In this document: in pieces, positions 1 through 5,790 of the stretch
Layout: each line of letters starts with the position of its first letter
Numbering within the stretch: the first letter of the stretch is position 1
The notes under the pieces: model-generated
What the model was told of the DNA's origin: nothing
The model's database searches: none
What the model saw: the letters and a program-made list of their open reading frames with translations, nothing else
Origin: an uncultured Bacillaceae bacterium
Lineage (GTDB): Bacteria > Bacillota > Bacilli > Bacillales > Caldibacillaceae
Assembly: GCA_937983015.1 (NCBI GenBank)
Contig: CALKAK010000116.1
Span: 1-8,988, forward strand
Length of the DNA: 8,988 bases
Direction of reading: 5' to 3'
Made by a program: the position numbers and the translations under genes

Positions 1-384
1 ATCGGTTTAGTGATTCTTTACTTTTTCCGACGCTTTTTCACAAAACCATTTTACGCCAGGACTTTCATCGCTTCGGTGAAATTGTTTCTAATCTTTATAC
101 GCGAATCGATTCTTTCGGCGATTTTATTGATTAAATTGATCTTGCAGCCGAAATTAGATGTGCGCCCGGGAATCTTCCGGATCGATACGGATTTAGAAGG
201 ACCTGTGGAGATCACTTTAATTTCGATGTTGATCACTTTGACACCGGGATCTGTTGTTGTGGAAGTGACGCCGGATAATCGATCTGTTTATGTGCATGCC
301 ATGGATGTTCGGGAAGCGAAGGAATCCGTACTGAAATCGAAAAAGGTATTTGAAAAAGCGATAAAGGATGTGACGAGGAAATAA
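1..384 (+). CDS. mrpE: Mrp Na+/H+ antiporter subunit E, 5' end cut by the window edge
   Basis: MrpE is a small membrane subunit of the multisubunit cation/proton antiporter Mrp (Mnh, Sha), which exports Na+ in exchange for H+ and supports pH and salt tolerance. The frame is open from base 1. I see 127 residues, against about 158 in the Bacillus subtilis protein as I recall it, so roughly 30 N-terminal residues lie outside. The GTG at base 10 falls inside a membrane helix and is not the true start. Family landmarks are an FFRRFF stretch after the first helix, then LQPKLDVRPGIF, the ITLISMLITLTPGSVVVEV stretch, and VYVHAMDV near the end. The gene overlaps mrpF by one base, as expected in an mrpABCDEFG operon. 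The identification is secure; the missing upstream subunits A-D are inferred. Confidence 0.93.
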   Translation: MGLVILYFFRRFFTKPFYARTFIASVKLFLIFIRESILSAILLIKLILQPKLDVRPGIFRIDTDLEGPVEITLISMLITLTPGSVVVEVTPDNRSVYVHAMDVREAKESVLKSKKVFEKAIKDVTRK

Positions 385-662
385 TGTTTCGTGTGCTCTT
401 AACCATATCCCTCATCTTGTTATCTTGTGCGATTCTCATGAATACGTATCGTCTTGTCAAAGGGCCAGATAGTGCGGATCGCATTCAGGCTCTCGATACG
501 ATCGGGATTAATTTAATCGCGGGGATCGGAATCTTATCGATTTTGTTAGATACGTACGCCTATATCGATTTAATATTGCTTATAGGTATTTTGTCGTTTG
601 TCGGAACAATCGCCTTGACACGATTCATCGAACGGGGGGTTGTCATTGAAAGAAAGCGCTGA
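384..662 (+). CDS. mrpF: Mrp Na+/H+ antiporter subunit F
   Basis: This 92-residue hydrophobic protein matches MrpF/MnhF in length and order. It has three predicted membrane helices at about residues 3-23, 38-57 and 60-82, with the conserved loop PDSADRIQALD between the first two. It is a structural subunit of the Mrp antiporter complex in the cytoplasmic membrane, and all subunits are normally needed for activity. The ATG overlaps the mrpE stop codon (TAATG), and a GAGG motif lies just upstream inside mrpE, indicating translational coupling. The 3' end overlaps the start of mrpG. The arginine-rich end (IERGVVIERKR) fits a cytoplasmic C-terminus. Confidence 0.94.
   Translation: MFRVLLTISLILLSCAILMNTYRLVKGPDSADRIQALDTIGINLIAGIGILSILLDTYAYIDLILLIGILSFVGTIALTRFIERGVVIERKR
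634..639 (+). promoter_or_regulatory. ribosome binding site for mrpG that selects the TTG at 646
   Basis: A run of six G lies directly before two in-frame TTG codons, at 640 and 646. The first touches the G run with no spacer. The second has a six-base spacer, which is normal, so 646 is the likelier start. Confidence 0.6.
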
Positions 663-1002
663 AGTTATAGTGGGGCTATTCATTTTGGCCGGAACGATTT
701 TGAGTTTTATCAGCGCCATCGGCATGATCCGGTTGCCGGATGTGTACACGAGAAACCATGCTGCATCAAAGTCAACGACATTAGGGGTATTGACGATTTT
801 AACGGGCGTTTTCCTGTATTTTCTGATTGCCGATGGGGTGTTTTTGCTCAGGGTCATCCTTGGGATCTTTTTCGTTTTCTTAACTGCTCCGGTTTCCGCC
901 CATATGATCGCTCGCGCCGCATATAAAAGTAAAGCCCCGATGGCCGAGACAACTGCGGAAGATGAGTTAGTTGACTTCTATCAACAACAAAAAAATAGTT
1001 AG
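646..1002 (+). CDS. mrpG: Mrp Na+/H+ antiporter subunit G
   Basis: MrpG/MnhG is the last subunit of the Mrp cation/proton antiporter. With a TTG start at 646 the protein has 118 residues, close to the family's usual 115-125. It has three predicted membrane helices at about 7-28, 44-64 and 66-90. The diagnostic motif RLPDVYTRNHAASKS follows the first helix at about residues 29-43. The tail is hydrophilic and acidic/glutamine-rich, ending DFYQQQKNS. The gene overlaps mrpF by 17 bases, and a strong intrinsic terminator begins eight bases after its stop, so it ends the operon. A TTG at 640 would add two residues but sits too close to the ribosome binding site. Function is firmly assigned; only the exact start is uncertain. 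Confidence 0.92.
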   Translation: MKESAEVIVGLFILAGTILSFISAIGMIRLPDVYTRNHAASKSTTLGVLTILTGVFLYFLIADGVFLLRVILGIFFVFLTAPVSAHMIARAAYKSKAPMAETTAEDELVDFYQQQKNS

Positions 1003-1009
1003 CAACGAG

Positions 1010-1033
1010 ACCGGAAGATTTTTCCGGTTTTTT
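1010..1033 (+). terminator. intrinsic terminator of the mrp operon
   Basis: A 7-bp perfect stem (ACCGGAA / TTCCGGT) with a five-base loop runs into six T. It lies eight bases after the mrpG stop, as expected for the end of the operon. Confidence 0.88.
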
Positions 1034-1174
1034 GTTTATTAAAGCGGGACAGGGGCATATTTTCAACAATATGTGTGCAATCCTATACATTTTCCTCCCT
1101 TCTTTCATTTATTGATTATATGAAATTTTGTTGTTTTACCGAATTTGCCGGAAGGGGAGAAGGGGGGAAGAAAT

Positions 1175-2245
1175 ATGGCAATCCGGAAAGGTTGGCTGAA
1201 TTCAATCGATGTTACTTATTCTGACAAGACGATTTATGGCGACTTCAATAACGATGGAATATTAGATCTGGTCATGATCAATGAACAGGATAATAGTATC
1301 GGAATTTTTCTTGGCAATAGTAACGGGACCTTTCAGTCTGCACAAATTTTCCCTGTTGGCAATGACCCCCGGAAAATGGTAAGCGCTGATTTTAACGACG
1401 ACGGTAACCTGGATCTTGCGGTCGCCAATGGCGGCTCGAATCATGTCACAATCTTGCTCGGTGATGGTCAGGGTGGATTTATTGAAGCACCAGGTAGTCC
1501 TTTAAATACCTCTGATCCGTACGATCTGGTGGTTTGCGATTTTGATGGCGACGGGTTTTTGGATTTGATTGTTTCTAATTCTTCGATAGGAACACTTACT
1601 TTGTTTCAGGGTAATGGCCAGGGCGGATTTTCATTTTTGTCCTCAATTACAGTCGGTTCGCGGCCGAAAGGGATTGCTGCGGCAGATTTTAACGGGGATG
1701 GTTTACTGGATTTGGCTATTTGTGATGAAGCGAATCATGAAATTGTCGTTTTGATCGGTAATGGTCTCGGTGATTTTATTCGCATGCAACCGGTAGCCGC
1801 TGGGTTAAAGCCGCAAAAAATTGTGGCCGCAGATCTGAATCAGGACGGAAAAATGGATTTAGTCGTCTTAAACGGTGTCTCTTCAATGATTTCGATTTTA
1901 TTAGGAAATGGTAATGGCTCTTTCCAGCCGGCCACCAATTATCCACTGGAATTCAGCATCGATGAAATTCTGGTTACTGATGTTAATAACGATGGTTACC
2001 CCGATTTATTACTAATACGCAGAGGGATCGGTGAAGCGGTGCTATACGGAACCGGTAATGGTCAGTTTTTCCGGGAAGAGCCGGAAGTAAAAATGAAAGA
2101 ACAACCGGTCGGTTTGGCAGCTGTCACTCCCGAACAAAAAGAAGGGGAAGAAAAGCGGAAACAAGAGGAAGATAAGAAAGAGAAAAAGAAAAAGAAGAAG
2201 AAAGAGAAGAAAAAGAAAAAAAGTTGGAAAAAAGAAAAAGAGTAG
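1175..2245 (+). CDS. FG-GAP/VCBS repeat protein with lysine-rich C-terminal tail, function unknown
   Basis: The start is the ATG at 1175, preceded by an AGGGGGGAAG ribosome binding site at 1161-1170; an upstream in-frame TTG at 1145 has no such site. The 356-residue product has six copies of a calcium-loop motif of the DxNxDGxxD type, beginning at residues 23, 72, 122, 171, 220 and 269. This is a regular period of 49-50 residues, alternating with LGNGNGxF-type turns. That pattern is the FG-GAP/VCBS repeat of integrin-like beta-propellers. From about residue 305 the propeller gives way to a charged tail; residues 320-356 are almost only Lys and Glu. I see no signal peptide, membrane helix, sortase motif or enzyme domain, although most relatives are exported. 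Terminators on both sides make it monocistronic. A structural or ligand-binding role is only inferred. Confidence 0.85.
   Translation: MAIRKGWLNSIDVTYSDKTIYGDFNNDGILDLVMINEQDNSIGIFLGNSNGTFQSAQIFPVGNDPRKMVSADFNDDGNLDLAVANGGSNHVTILLGDGQGGFIEAPGSPLNTSDPYDLVVCDFDGDGFLDLIVSNSSIGTLTLFQGNGQGGFSFLSSITVGSRPKGIAAADFNGDGLLDLAICDEANHEIVVLIGNGLGDFIRMQPVAAGLKPQKIVAADLNQDGKMDLVVLNGVSSMISILLGNGNGSFQPATNYPLEFSIDEILVTDVNNDGYPDLLLIRRGIGEAVLYGTGNGQFFREEPEVKMKEQPVGLAAVTPEQKEGEEKRKQEEDKKEKKKKKKKEKKKKKSWKKEKE
2174..2223 (+). repeat. 50-base homopurine (A/G) low-complexity tract
   Basis: Fifty bases contain only A and G, made of irregular AAG/GAA/AAA units. They encode the Lys/Glu tail of the FG-GAP protein (about residues 334-349). 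Such tracts are prone to replication slippage, and length changes here would alter the tail or shift the frame into the 3' end. Confidence 0.85.
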
Positions 2246-2250
2246 CCACC

Positions 2251-2285
2251 GGGAAATCGCGAAAAATTGATTTCCCTTTTTATTT
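2251..2285 (+). terminator. intrinsic terminator of the FG-GAP repeat gene
   Basis: An 8-bp perfect stem (GGGAAATC / GATTTCCC) with a ten-base loop is followed by a T-rich run. It starts five bases after the stop codon. Confidence 0.87.
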
Positions 2286-2408
2286 TCTCATTGAAATTGC
2301 AAGAATAAAACGGGCCGATTTACGCAAACTGAACTCGAAAAAGGCTAAGATTTTGCAGATCATTTTAGGAATTATAGCACAATTGTTAGTACCATGATCA
2401 GTAATTTC

Positions 2409-2417
2409 AAGGAGTGA
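2409..2417 (+). promoter_or_regulatory. ribosome binding site that decides the TTG start of ldh
   Basis: AAGGAGTGA, a near-consensus Shine-Dalgarno, lies six bases before the TTG at 2424. No in-frame ATG or GTG near it would give a better start. I found no convincing sigma-A promoter or Rex-type operator in 2286-2408, so the ldh promoter is not placed. Confidence 0.8.
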
Positions 2418-2423
2418 CGCTAG

Positions 2424-3383
2424 TTGAAAAAAGAACGGGTCAATAAAATAGTCTTGATCGGATCAGGAGCGGTGGGTGCCAGTTATGCCTTTAGCTTACT
2501 CAATCAAGGTGTTTCCTGTAAATTGGCTATTATCGACATCAATCAAGATAAGGCGGAAGGAGATGCGCTCGATTTAAATCACGGTCTCCCGTTTGCACCA
2601 TCCTGGATGAAAATATACCGGGGTGATTATAACGACTGTGAGGATGCGGATCTCGTTGTAATAACCGCCGGTGCGAATCAGAAACCTGGAGAAACAAGGA
2701 TGGATCTTATCGATAAAAATGTTCGCATTCTAAAATCGATCGTTGACAATGTGATGGCCCATGGATTTAAAGGCATCTTTATCGTTGCTACCAATCCCGT
2801 CGATATCCTTACATATGCCACCTGGCGCTTTTCCGGGTTACCGAAAGAACGGGTTATCGGTTCGGGCACGATACTCGATACGGCTCGCCTGCGCTTTTCA
2901 TTAGGGGAGTATTTCGGGATCGATTCCCGTAACATTCACGCCTACATCATCGGTGAACATGGTGATACGGAACTGCCCGTCTGGAGTCATGCGAGTGTAG
3001 GTGTGATTCAGATTCATGATTTCATCAAAAGATACGATAGATATCGAATGGAAGATCTGGATGAAATCTTTATACGCGTTCGTGATGCTGCTTATCATAT
3101 TATCGAGAAAAAAGGTGCTACATTTTATGCGATCGCGATGGCAATGGTCCGGCTTACGAAAGCGATCTTGCAGGACGAACATTCGATCTTAACAGCAAGC
3201 ACGTATCTCGATGGAGAATATGGCCATAAAGATTTATACATTGGTGTACCTTCCATTGTAACGAGACAGGGGATTACTGAAAAAATCGAGATTCAGTTAA
3301 ATGATGAGGAAAAGAAATTGTTCGACCATTCGGTGGCAACATTGAAAAAAACGATACAGAAGATCCCCTGGGAAGAATTATAG
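2424..3383 (+). CDS. ldh: L-lactate dehydrogenase (NAD+, FBP-type)
   Basis: This cytoplasmic enzyme reduces pyruvate to L-lactate with NADH and regenerates NAD+ when oxygen is limited. The 319-residue length is typical. The Rossmann motif GSGAVG spans residues 13-18, and D38 is placed to bind the NAD ribose. The ANQKPGETR loop (84-92) carries Q86, the lactate-versus-malate specificity residue (Gln102 in standard numbering), and R92 (Arg109). The active site has D152, R155 and H179 within GEHGDTE, equivalent to Asp168, Arg171 and His195. R157 and H172 align with the Arg173/His188 pair that binds fructose-1,6-bisphosphate in Bacillus enzymes, so allosteric activation is likely. Translation starts at TTG. 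The gene lies alone between terminators. Malate dehydrogenase is excluded by Q86. Confidence 0.96.
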   Translation: MKKERVNKIVLIGSGAVGASYAFSLLNQGVSCKLAIIDINQDKAEGDALDLNHGLPFAPSWMKIYRGDYNDCEDADLVVITAGANQKPGETRMDLIDKNVRILKSIVDNVMAHGFKGIFIVATNPVDILTYATWRFSGLPKERVIGSGTILDTARLRFSLGEYFGIDSRNIHAYIIGEHGDTELPVWSHASVGVIQIHDFIKRYDRYRMEDLDEIFIRVRDAAYHIIEKKGATFYAIAMAMVRLTKAILQDEHSILTASTYLDGEYGHKDLYIGVPSIVTRQGITEKIEIQLNDEEKKLFDHSVATLKKTIQKIPWEEL

Positions 3384-3419
3384 GTCTTTTATTCTTTAGT
3401 TTAACACGTGATGTTTCCT

Positions 3420-3440
3420 TGCGCTGCGGCGCATTTTTTT
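3420..3440 (+). terminator. intrinsic terminator after ldh
   Basis: A compact G+C-rich stem (TGCGC / GCGCA) with a four-base loop runs into seven T. It lies 36 bases after the ldh stop. Confidence 0.8.
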
Positions 3441-3460
3441 GTTAAAAAAATGGGGCTTAG

Positions 3461-3474
3461 TGAAAACGTTTTCA
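3461..3474 (+). promoter_or_regulatory. cre-like CcpA operator, perfect 14-bp palindrome
   Basis: TGAAAACGTTTTCA is a perfect palindrome and fits the Bacillus catabolite-responsive element core (TGnAAnCGnnnnCA). Its centre lies about 90 bases before the predicted start of the downstream ABC transcript, and after the ldh terminator. It therefore most likely serves the transporter. CcpA sites upstream of a promoter can activate, but this position is further out than the classical activating sites, so the direction of control is open. Confidence 0.7.
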
Positions 3475-3483
3475 AAATAACAG

Positions 3484-3519
3484 AAAAATCAAAAAACCGA
3501 TAAAAAAATAAGAAAAAAA
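3484..3519 (+). promoter_or_regulatory. A-tract UP-element-like region before the ABC promoter
   Basis: Four runs of 5-7 A (centred near 3486, 3493, 3505 and 3516) lie immediately before the -35 box. The last three are about 11 bases apart, close to one helical turn. This predicts bent DNA and a possible contact for the RNA polymerase alpha subunit. Confidence 0.5.
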
Positions 3520-3521
3520 CC

Positions 3522-3550
3522 TTGACAAAAAGAGGAAATCGTAGTCAAAT
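3522..3550 (+). promoter_or_regulatory. sigma-A promoter of the two-gene ABC importer
   Basis: A consensus -35 TTGACA (3522-3527) is separated by 17 bases from TCAAAT (3545-3550), a 4/6 match to the -10 box. Transcription would begin near 3557, about 65 bases before the permease start. Confidence 0.7.
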
Positions 3551-3569
3551 AGTAGATAAATAAATTCAG

Positions 3570-3583
3570 TCGCTTTAAAGCGA
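3570..3583 (+). promoter_or_regulatory. perfect 14-bp palindrome in the ABC leader, possible operator
   Basis: TCGCTTTAAAGCGA reads the same on both strands and lies about +14 to +27 from the predicted transcription start, where a repressor would block early elongation. As RNA it could fold into a 5-bp stem with a UUAA loop. No known regulator is recognised, and there is no T-run after it, so it is not a terminator. Confidence 0.45.
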
Positions 3584-3622
3584 TAAAGTATTCTCAAAAC
3601 TATGAATAGGTGGGGTATATCG

Positions 3623-4603
3623 ATGAATGTTGCGGCAATCGTTGATTCTGTAGAGATGGGCATTATCTTTGCTATCATGGCGTTAGGTGTTTATATCACA
3701 TTCCGTGTGTTAAATTTTCCTGATTTGACCGTTGACGGCAGTTTCGTCACCGGTGCAGCGGTCACCGCCGTTTTATTAGTTCATGGCGTTCCACCGCTAA
3801 TCGCAAGCATCACGAGTTTATTTGCCGGTTTTGTCGCTGGATTATGCACAGGAATTTTGCATACGAAGGGAAAGATCAATGCTTTACTTTCCGGGATTCT
3901 GATGATGATCGCCCTCTATTCGATCAATTTACGGATTATGGGCTTGACATTGGAAAATGAAGTGTCCCGCCCCAATATTCCCTTGCTAAATGCGGAGACT
4001 TTGATCACCCAATTGGAAGGCTTCGCCGATCGGTTCGGTATGGCAACATTCGGTTTACTGCTCAGTCTGGCGCTCATAACATTCAGCTTTAAACTATTCA
4101 CCGATTATTTTTTAAAGACGGAAATCGGTCTTGCGGTGCGGGCTACAGGGAATAACCCGCAGATGATTCGAAGTTTTTCCACCAGCACCGATAACATGAT
4201 CATTCTGGGCGTAGCAATCTCCAATGCCTTCGTCGCTTTTTCCGGATCATTGTTAGCCCAGTACCATGGTTTTGCCGATGTCAACATGGGAACGGGAATG
4301 ATCGTTGTCGGTTTAGCCTCGATCATCATCGGCGAGACGATTTTTGGTAAAAAGACAATCTTCCGGGCAACGCTTGCGGTTATTTTCGGGGCGGTTTTAT
4401 ACCGGATCATCATCAGCCTCGCGTTAAGTACCGGAATTCTTGATGCAAGTGACCAGAAATTGATCACCGCTCTGCTTGTCATTCTAGCCTTGGTTGGTCC
4501 GCATATGATGGAAAAATATCGAGAAAAGAACCGTTATCAAAGGCGACAAAAAGAATGGTTGCAAATTCGCACGGCGGCGAAAGGGGAGAAAACAAGTGCT
4601 TGA
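3623..4603 (+). CDS. ABC importer permease, LIV-type (TrpY-like, uncharacterised substrate)
   Basis: The start is the ATG at 3623, seven bases after the ribosome binding site AGGTGGGG (3608-3615); an in-frame ATG at 3602 lies before that site. The 326-residue product has eight or nine predicted membrane helices (about 10-30, 39-55, 58-79, 85-108, 140-159, 192-213, 220-240, 247-268, 279-294). It has the conserved FPDLTVDGSF segment (32-41) and the ATPase-coupling loop GLAVRATGNNPQMIRSF (169-185) of the branched-chain amino-acid permease superfamily. The tail (295-326) is strongly basic and cytoplasmic. It matches the permease paired with COG1101-type ATPases, including the streptococcal tryptophan importer TrpXYZ. 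The next gene overlaps by eight bases. The substrate may be an aromatic amino acid or a related solute, but this is inference. Confidence 0.87.
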   Translation: MNVAAIVDSVEMGIIFAIMALGVYITFRVLNFPDLTVDGSFVTGAAVTAVLLVHGVPPLIASITSLFAGFVAGLCTGILHTKGKINALLSGILMMIALYSINLRIMGLTLENEVSRPNIPLLNAETLITQLEGFADRFGMATFGLLLSLALITFSFKLFTDYFLKTEIGLAVRATGNNPQMIRSFSTSTDNMIILGVAISNAFVAFSGSLLAQYHGFADVNMGTGMIVVGLASIIIGETIFGKKTIFRATLAVIFGAVLYRIIISLALSTGILDASDQKLITALLVILALVGPHMMEKYREKNRYQRRQKEWLQIRTAAKGEKTSA

Positions 4604-5408
4604 GTTAAAACACGTGTATAAAGTATTTAATGAGGGTACACCGGATGAAAAGATCGCCTTAAAACATATCGATCTGTCACTGAAAAAAGGAGATTTTTTA
4701 ACGATCATCGGCAGTAACGGCGCCGGAAAATCGACTTTAATGAACATTATTTCCGGGGTGTTACAGCCAGATTACGGGACTGTCAAGATCAATGATCGCG
4801 ATGTTACCTTGATGCCGGAACATAAGCGCGCCCGCTTCATCGGCCGTGTGTTCCAGGATCCAATGTCAGGAACAGCACCGGATTTAACGATCGAAGAGAA
4901 CCTGGCGATCGCTTTTTCGCGAAATCGCAAACGGAGTTTACGTTTGGGTATCACGCGAAAAAGGCGGGAATTTTTCCGGGAAGCCCTCGCATTTTTAAAT
5001 CTCGGTCTCGAAAATCGACTCCAGGCGAAAGTTGGTTTACTCTCCGGAGGTGAACGGCAGGCTTTATCGCTCTTAATGGCAACTTTTACAAATCCGGATG
5101 TCCTGTTGCTCGATGAACATACGGCGGCTCTTGATCCAGCCCGTGCTGAACTCGTCACGGAGCTGACGGGAAAAATCGTTGCTGAATTAGGCTTGACGAC
5201 GATTATGGTCACCCACAATATGCAACAAGCGATTGACCTGGGAAATCGACTGATCATGATGGATCACGGCGAATTTATTCTTGATGTAATGGAAGAAGAT
5301 AAGAAAAAATTAACGGTAGAACAATTGCTTCATGAATTCTACCGCATTCGGGGGAAACAAATGACATCCGATCGAGAAATCCTGTCCTCCCTGGCCGCGG
5401 CAAAATAA
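4596..5408 (+). CDS. ABC importer ATP-binding protein (TrpZ-like)
   Basis: This 270-residue ATPase energises the permease encoded just before it, with which it overlaps by eight bases. The GTG start follows AAGGGGAGA at a six-base spacing. All catalytic motifs are intact: Walker A GSNGAGKST (39-47), Q-loop at Q87 in RVFQDP, signature LSGGE (149-153), Walker B VLLLDE (169-174), D-loop SALD-equivalent AALD (177-180) and switch histidine H207 in VTHNM. The Q-loop continuation PMSGTAPDLTIEENLA and the insertion rich in Arg/Lys (109-124) resemble the COG1101 group that accompanies COG4120 permeases and COG2984 binding proteins. Translational coupling and a terminator after it make a two-gene unit. 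ATPase activity is secure; the substrate is not. Confidence 0.9.
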   Translation: MLELKHVYKVFNEGTPDEKIALKHIDLSLKKGDFLTIIGSNGAGKSTLMNIISGVLQPDYGTVKINDRDVTLMPEHKRARFIGRVFQDPMSGTAPDLTIEENLAIAFSRNRKRSLRLGITRKRREFFREALAFLNLGLENRLQAKVGLLSGGERQALSLLMATFTNPDVLLLDEHTAALDPARAELVTELTGKIVAELGLTTIMVTHNMQQAIDLGNRLIMMDHGEFILDVMEEDKKKLTVEQLLHEFYRIRGKQMTSDREILSSLAAAK

Positions 5409-5434
5409 AAAGTTACAGGAAAATGTTCGTGACC

Positions 5435-5492
5435 AACTTCCTGGTTCAGGAACCTTGTACAGGATGTGTTCTTGAATCGGGAAGGTTTTTTT
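5435..5492 (+). terminator. long-hairpin intrinsic terminator of the ABC importer
   Basis: The arm 5435-5453 pairs over 19 base pairs (three of them G-U) with 5468-5487, with a single bulged G and a 14-base loop. The stem ends in seven T (5486-5492). It is much longer than the other terminators of this window. Confidence 0.83.
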
Positions 5493-5649
5493 GTCCAGTC
5501 ACCTCCTATCGAATCTTTTTTTGGATTTCGGACGATCGATGATAATCGCGAGTTTTGTGGGACGATATGGTTGGACTTTCACATATAAATTTATCGTTAC
5601 AGAAAAATTTTTAATGCTTTGTGAATGAACGTTCAAAATTCCCGTTTCG

Positions 5650-5680
5650 ATGACCTTGTTTTATCAGAATGTGGTACAAT
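5650..5680 (+). promoter_or_regulatory. probable extended -10 promoter of the HAD gene
   Basis: TACAAT at 5675-5680 is a 5/6 match to the -10 box and is preceded by TG at 5672-5673, an extended -10. The best -35 is ATGACC (5650-5655) with a long 19-base spacer, so recognition may rest on the extended element. Transcription would start near 5687. Confidence 0.6.
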
Positions 5681-5693
5681 GAACAGAGACCTT

Positions 5694-5705
5694 TTTCCCG
5701 GGAAA
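5694..5705 (+). promoter_or_regulatory. perfect 12-bp palindrome in the HAD leader, possible operator
   Basis: TTTCCCGGGAAA lies about +8 to +19 from the predicted start, similar in placement to the palindrome in the ABC leader but unlike it in sequence. The regulator is unknown. Confidence 0.35.
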
Positions 5706-5790
5706 TGAACGTTTCACTTCAATGTCGGTTCAAATGTTATGTGATCGAAGAAAAAGAATCTCACGATCAACCGTTGAGGGAGGGTGCTGG

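Larger units (their letters stand above)
5625..5713 (+). repeat. direct repeat ATGAACGTT flanking the HAD promoter
   Basis: ATGAACGTT occurs at 5625-5633 and again at 5705-5713, exactly 80 bases apart, one copy before and one after the promoter. Both are followed by a C/T and CA-like bases; the first contains the perfect palindrome TGAACGTTCA (5626-5635). They could be paired operator half-sites, but chance is not excluded. Confidence 0.35.
5493..5790 (+). other. intergenic region between the ABC importer and the HAD gene
   Basis: The gap between genes is 382 bases (5409-5790); the first part holds the terminator. From 5493 to about 5624 I see no gene or motif on the + strand. On the - strand a near-perfect Shine-Dalgarno (AGGAGGTGA, 5507-5499) has no usable start codon after it. 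From 5625 on are a repeated ATGAACGTT, a promoter and a palindrome, listed separately, then the leader of the HAD gene. Confidence 0.6.

Noticed and set aside
1120..1174. ATG at 1120 as a possible upstream start that could supply a signal peptide to the FG-GAP protein.
   Set aside because: It is in a different frame from the gene, has no hydrophobic core and no good ribosome binding site.
1035..1174. Sporulation sigma-E/K-like boxes (TATACATT, CATATT) before the FG-GAP gene.
   Set aside because: Spacing between the candidate -35 and -10 elements is wrong and the matches are short in an A+T-rich region.
2286..2423. Possible ldh promoter and Rex-type redox operator (TTGCAG with TATAGC; ACAATTGT palindrome).
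   Set aside because: The boxes are only 14 bases apart and the palindrome does not fit the Rex consensus; not strong enough to annotate.
3441..3622. A small binding-protein gene or T-box leader in front of the ABC permease.
   Set aside because: No open frame of useful length exists there, and the predicted leader of about 65 bases is too short for a T-box.
5311..5507. Minus-strand ORF preceded by a near-perfect Shine-Dalgarno (AGGAGGTGA) reading back through the terminator into the ATPase gene.
   Set aside because: The only start at a workable place is CTG, three bases after the AGGAGG; the GTG inside the motif leads to a stop within 20 codons. The frame is mostly antisense to the hairpin and the ATPase 3' end, and I found no promoter for it.
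5722..5790. ATG at 5722 as the start of the HAD protein.
   Set aside because: The strong ribosome binding site at 5776-5786 and the family's usual N-terminus starting a few residues before DFDGT favour 5791.
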